DNA from: JAOPZW01 sp034664395 | Lineage (GTDB): Bacteria > Actinomycetota > Thermoleophilia > Solirubrobacterales > Solirubrobacteraceae | DNA: 5,787 nt | Direction: 5' to 3' | Assembly: GCA_034664395.1 (NCBI GenBank) | Contig: JAXDHQ010000122.1 | Location: 1 to 5,787, forward strand | Part shown: positions 4,827 through 5,787 of the stretch, one piece after another | Position numbering within the stretch: the stretch's first letter is position 1 | Layout: each line of letters opens with the position of its first letter | Notes under the pieces: model-generated | The model's database searches: none | Seen by the model: the letters and a program-made list of their open reading frames with translations, nothing else | What the model was told of the DNA's origin: nothing | Program-made: the position numbers and the translations under genes

Positions 4827-5787
4827 GGGCCGCCGGGTCGGCGCCCTCGAGCAGGCGCCGCAGGCGCGGCTCGCCCCCGGCGTCGAGCTCGACCGCCCCG
4901 CCGGGCCAGTACGGGTTGCCCCAGGGCCGATCGACGTAGACGTGCTCGTACACCCACGAGCCGGCGTTCATCAGCGTCGCGCCGCCGGCCAGCGCCCACT
5001 CGTCGCGGTCGTCGCCGGGCAGCGGGCCGGTCCGGTGGGTGTGGCCGAAGACGACGTGGCGGGCGTCGACGCCCAGGCGCGCGACGACCTCCCCCATCGC
5101 GCGCAGGGCGGCGCGGCGCAGCTCGTCGCCGGAGAGCTCGGCGCGCAGCGGCCCGACGCCGGCCCGGTTGAGCCCGGCGATACCCAGCGCGAAGCCGCCG
5201 GCCAGCGCCGTGCGCCGCCAGCGGTTGCGACGGTCGCCGGCGAGCGCCCGCCACGCGCGCACCGAGGCGCCGTCGGGCGCACCGCGGCCGTCGCCGGCCC
5301 GCGCGGCGGCGGCGTCGATCAGCGCGTACAGCGGCGCCAGCACGCGCTCGTAGTCGTCGGCGCCGGCGGCCGCGTGGGTGGGCGCGCGCAGGGCCCGGGC
5401 GAGCGCCCCGGCGGCCAGGCGCTCGTAGGTCGGCACGGTGGTGTGGCGATCGAGGTAGTGGCCGTGGGTGGCGTACACGCCGTCGCCGAGCCAGATGCCG
5501 GGATAGGCGACGTCGAGGGCCGCCGGGGCGAGCATCCCCGCGAGGGCCCGGGTCGCGGTCGACGCCCGCTCGCCCGCGTGCTCCTCCAGGCCCAGCGGCG
5601 CGGGGCCGCTGCGCATCCGCCAGTCCAGCCACGGCGCGACCAGGCGGTGGTCGTGGTTGCCCGGGACGAGGACGACCTCGCCGCCCGCCCCCAGGCGCTC
5701 GCCGATCGCGCGCAGGACCGGGCGCGCGGCCTCCAGCGCCTCGCGCGGCGGACCGTGGCGCAGCTCGAGGGCGTCGCCGAGGAGGAC
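4795..5787 (-). CDS. Calcineurin-like metallophosphoesterase, 5' end beyond the window
   Basis: The reading frame continues without a stop from TGA 4795-4797 to the right edge, so an ATG at 5616 is internal and the true start lies outside; 330 residues are visible. Metal-binding blocks of the family appear in order: VLLGDALELR at the edge (D5), VPGNHDHR (43-48), YATHGHYLD (106-114) and FGHTHRTG (247-254), followed by the typical NAGSW. The first DxH block must lie upstream. These enzymes use a two-metal centre to cleave phosphoesters; the LpxH/UDP-diacylglucosamine hydrolase type and nucleotide phosphatases share this layout, and the substrate cannot be named. Long alanine-rich segments between HGH and GHTH make it larger than minimal family members. 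One segment, ALAGGFALGIAGLN, is weakly hydrophobic. The gene ends inside the convergent thioredoxin-like gene. Confidence 0.88.
   Translation of the reverse strand, partial: VLLGDALELRHGPPREALEAARPVLRAIGERLGAGGEVVLVPGNHDHRLVAPWLDWRMRSGPAPLGLEEHAGERASTATRALAGMLAPAALDVAYPGIWLGDGVYATHGHYLDRHTTVPTYERLAAGALARALRAPTHAAAGADDYERVLAPLYALIDAAAARAGDGRGAPDGASVRAWRALAGDRRNRWRRTALAGGFALGIAGLNRAGVGPLRAELSGDELRRAALRAMGEVVARLGVDARHVVFGHTHRTGPLPGDDRDEWALAGGATLMNAGSWVYEHVYVDRPWGNPYWPGGAVELDAGGEPRLRRLLEGADPAALTAPLAPAPA

Noticed and set aside
4607..5632. 341-codon minus-strand frame overlapping the phosphoesterase
   Set aside because: It is an arginine/alanine/proline-rich shadow; the frame ending at 4795 holds the GNHD and GHTH metal motifs.
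1..5787. CRISPR arrays, insertion sequences, tRNA/rRNA genes, prophage or defence genes
   Set aside because: I saw no regularly spaced repeats, transposase motifs, terminal inverted repeats, tRNA-like cloverleaf or recognisable defence domains, and base composition looks uniform throughout.

Overview
The window is very GC-rich. Its codons almost always end in G or C, genes are tightly packed with ATGA/GTGA overlaps, and several starts sit just downstream of a TANNNT -10 box with no Shine-Dalgarno sequence. This points to a high-GC actinobacterium. A member of Thermoleophilia/Solirubrobacterales is my best guess, from the style of the genes and from remembered family resemblance of the large membrane protein; no marker gene in the window proves it.

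Layout, left to right. Positions 1-130 are a leader or intergenic region with a strong bulged hairpin followed directly by a second short hairpin. A two-component operon on the + strand follows: a membrane-bound HisKA_3-type (NarL/LiaS-like) histidine kinase and, overlapping it by 4 bp, a NarL/LuxR-type response regulator. After a 47-bp gap with a likely leaderless promoter comes a SCO1/SenC-type copper/thiol protein. Two minus-strand genes converge on it with only 3 bp between the stop codons: a 48-residue membrane mini-protein (2388-2534) and, overlapping its start by 4 bp, a roughly 10-helix membrane protein (2531-3955). The membrane protein seems to be preceded by a 15-codon leaderless upstream ORF whose stop codon overlaps its GTG start. 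A short divergent promoter region (about 3999-4074) separates this operon from a + strand thioredoxin-like protein with a CxxS active site and an extra C-terminal domain. That gene overlaps, tail to tail by 32 bp, a minus-strand calcineurin-like metallophosphoesterase which runs off the right edge of the window.

How the parts may work together: SCO proteins deliver copper to, and reduce thiols of, cytochrome oxidase outside the membrane. The neighbouring membrane protein is predicted to expose an N-terminal histidine after signal cleavage, its mini-protein partner carries an HxxHxxH cluster, and a thioredoxin-fold protein lies next door. A copper- or thiol-handling membrane module under local two-component control is therefore a reasonable hypothesis, but it is inference. 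The most novel elements are the coupled leaderless upstream ORF, the coupled mini-protein and the possible N-terminal-His membrane protein. Most other long open frames on both strands are composition-driven shadows.
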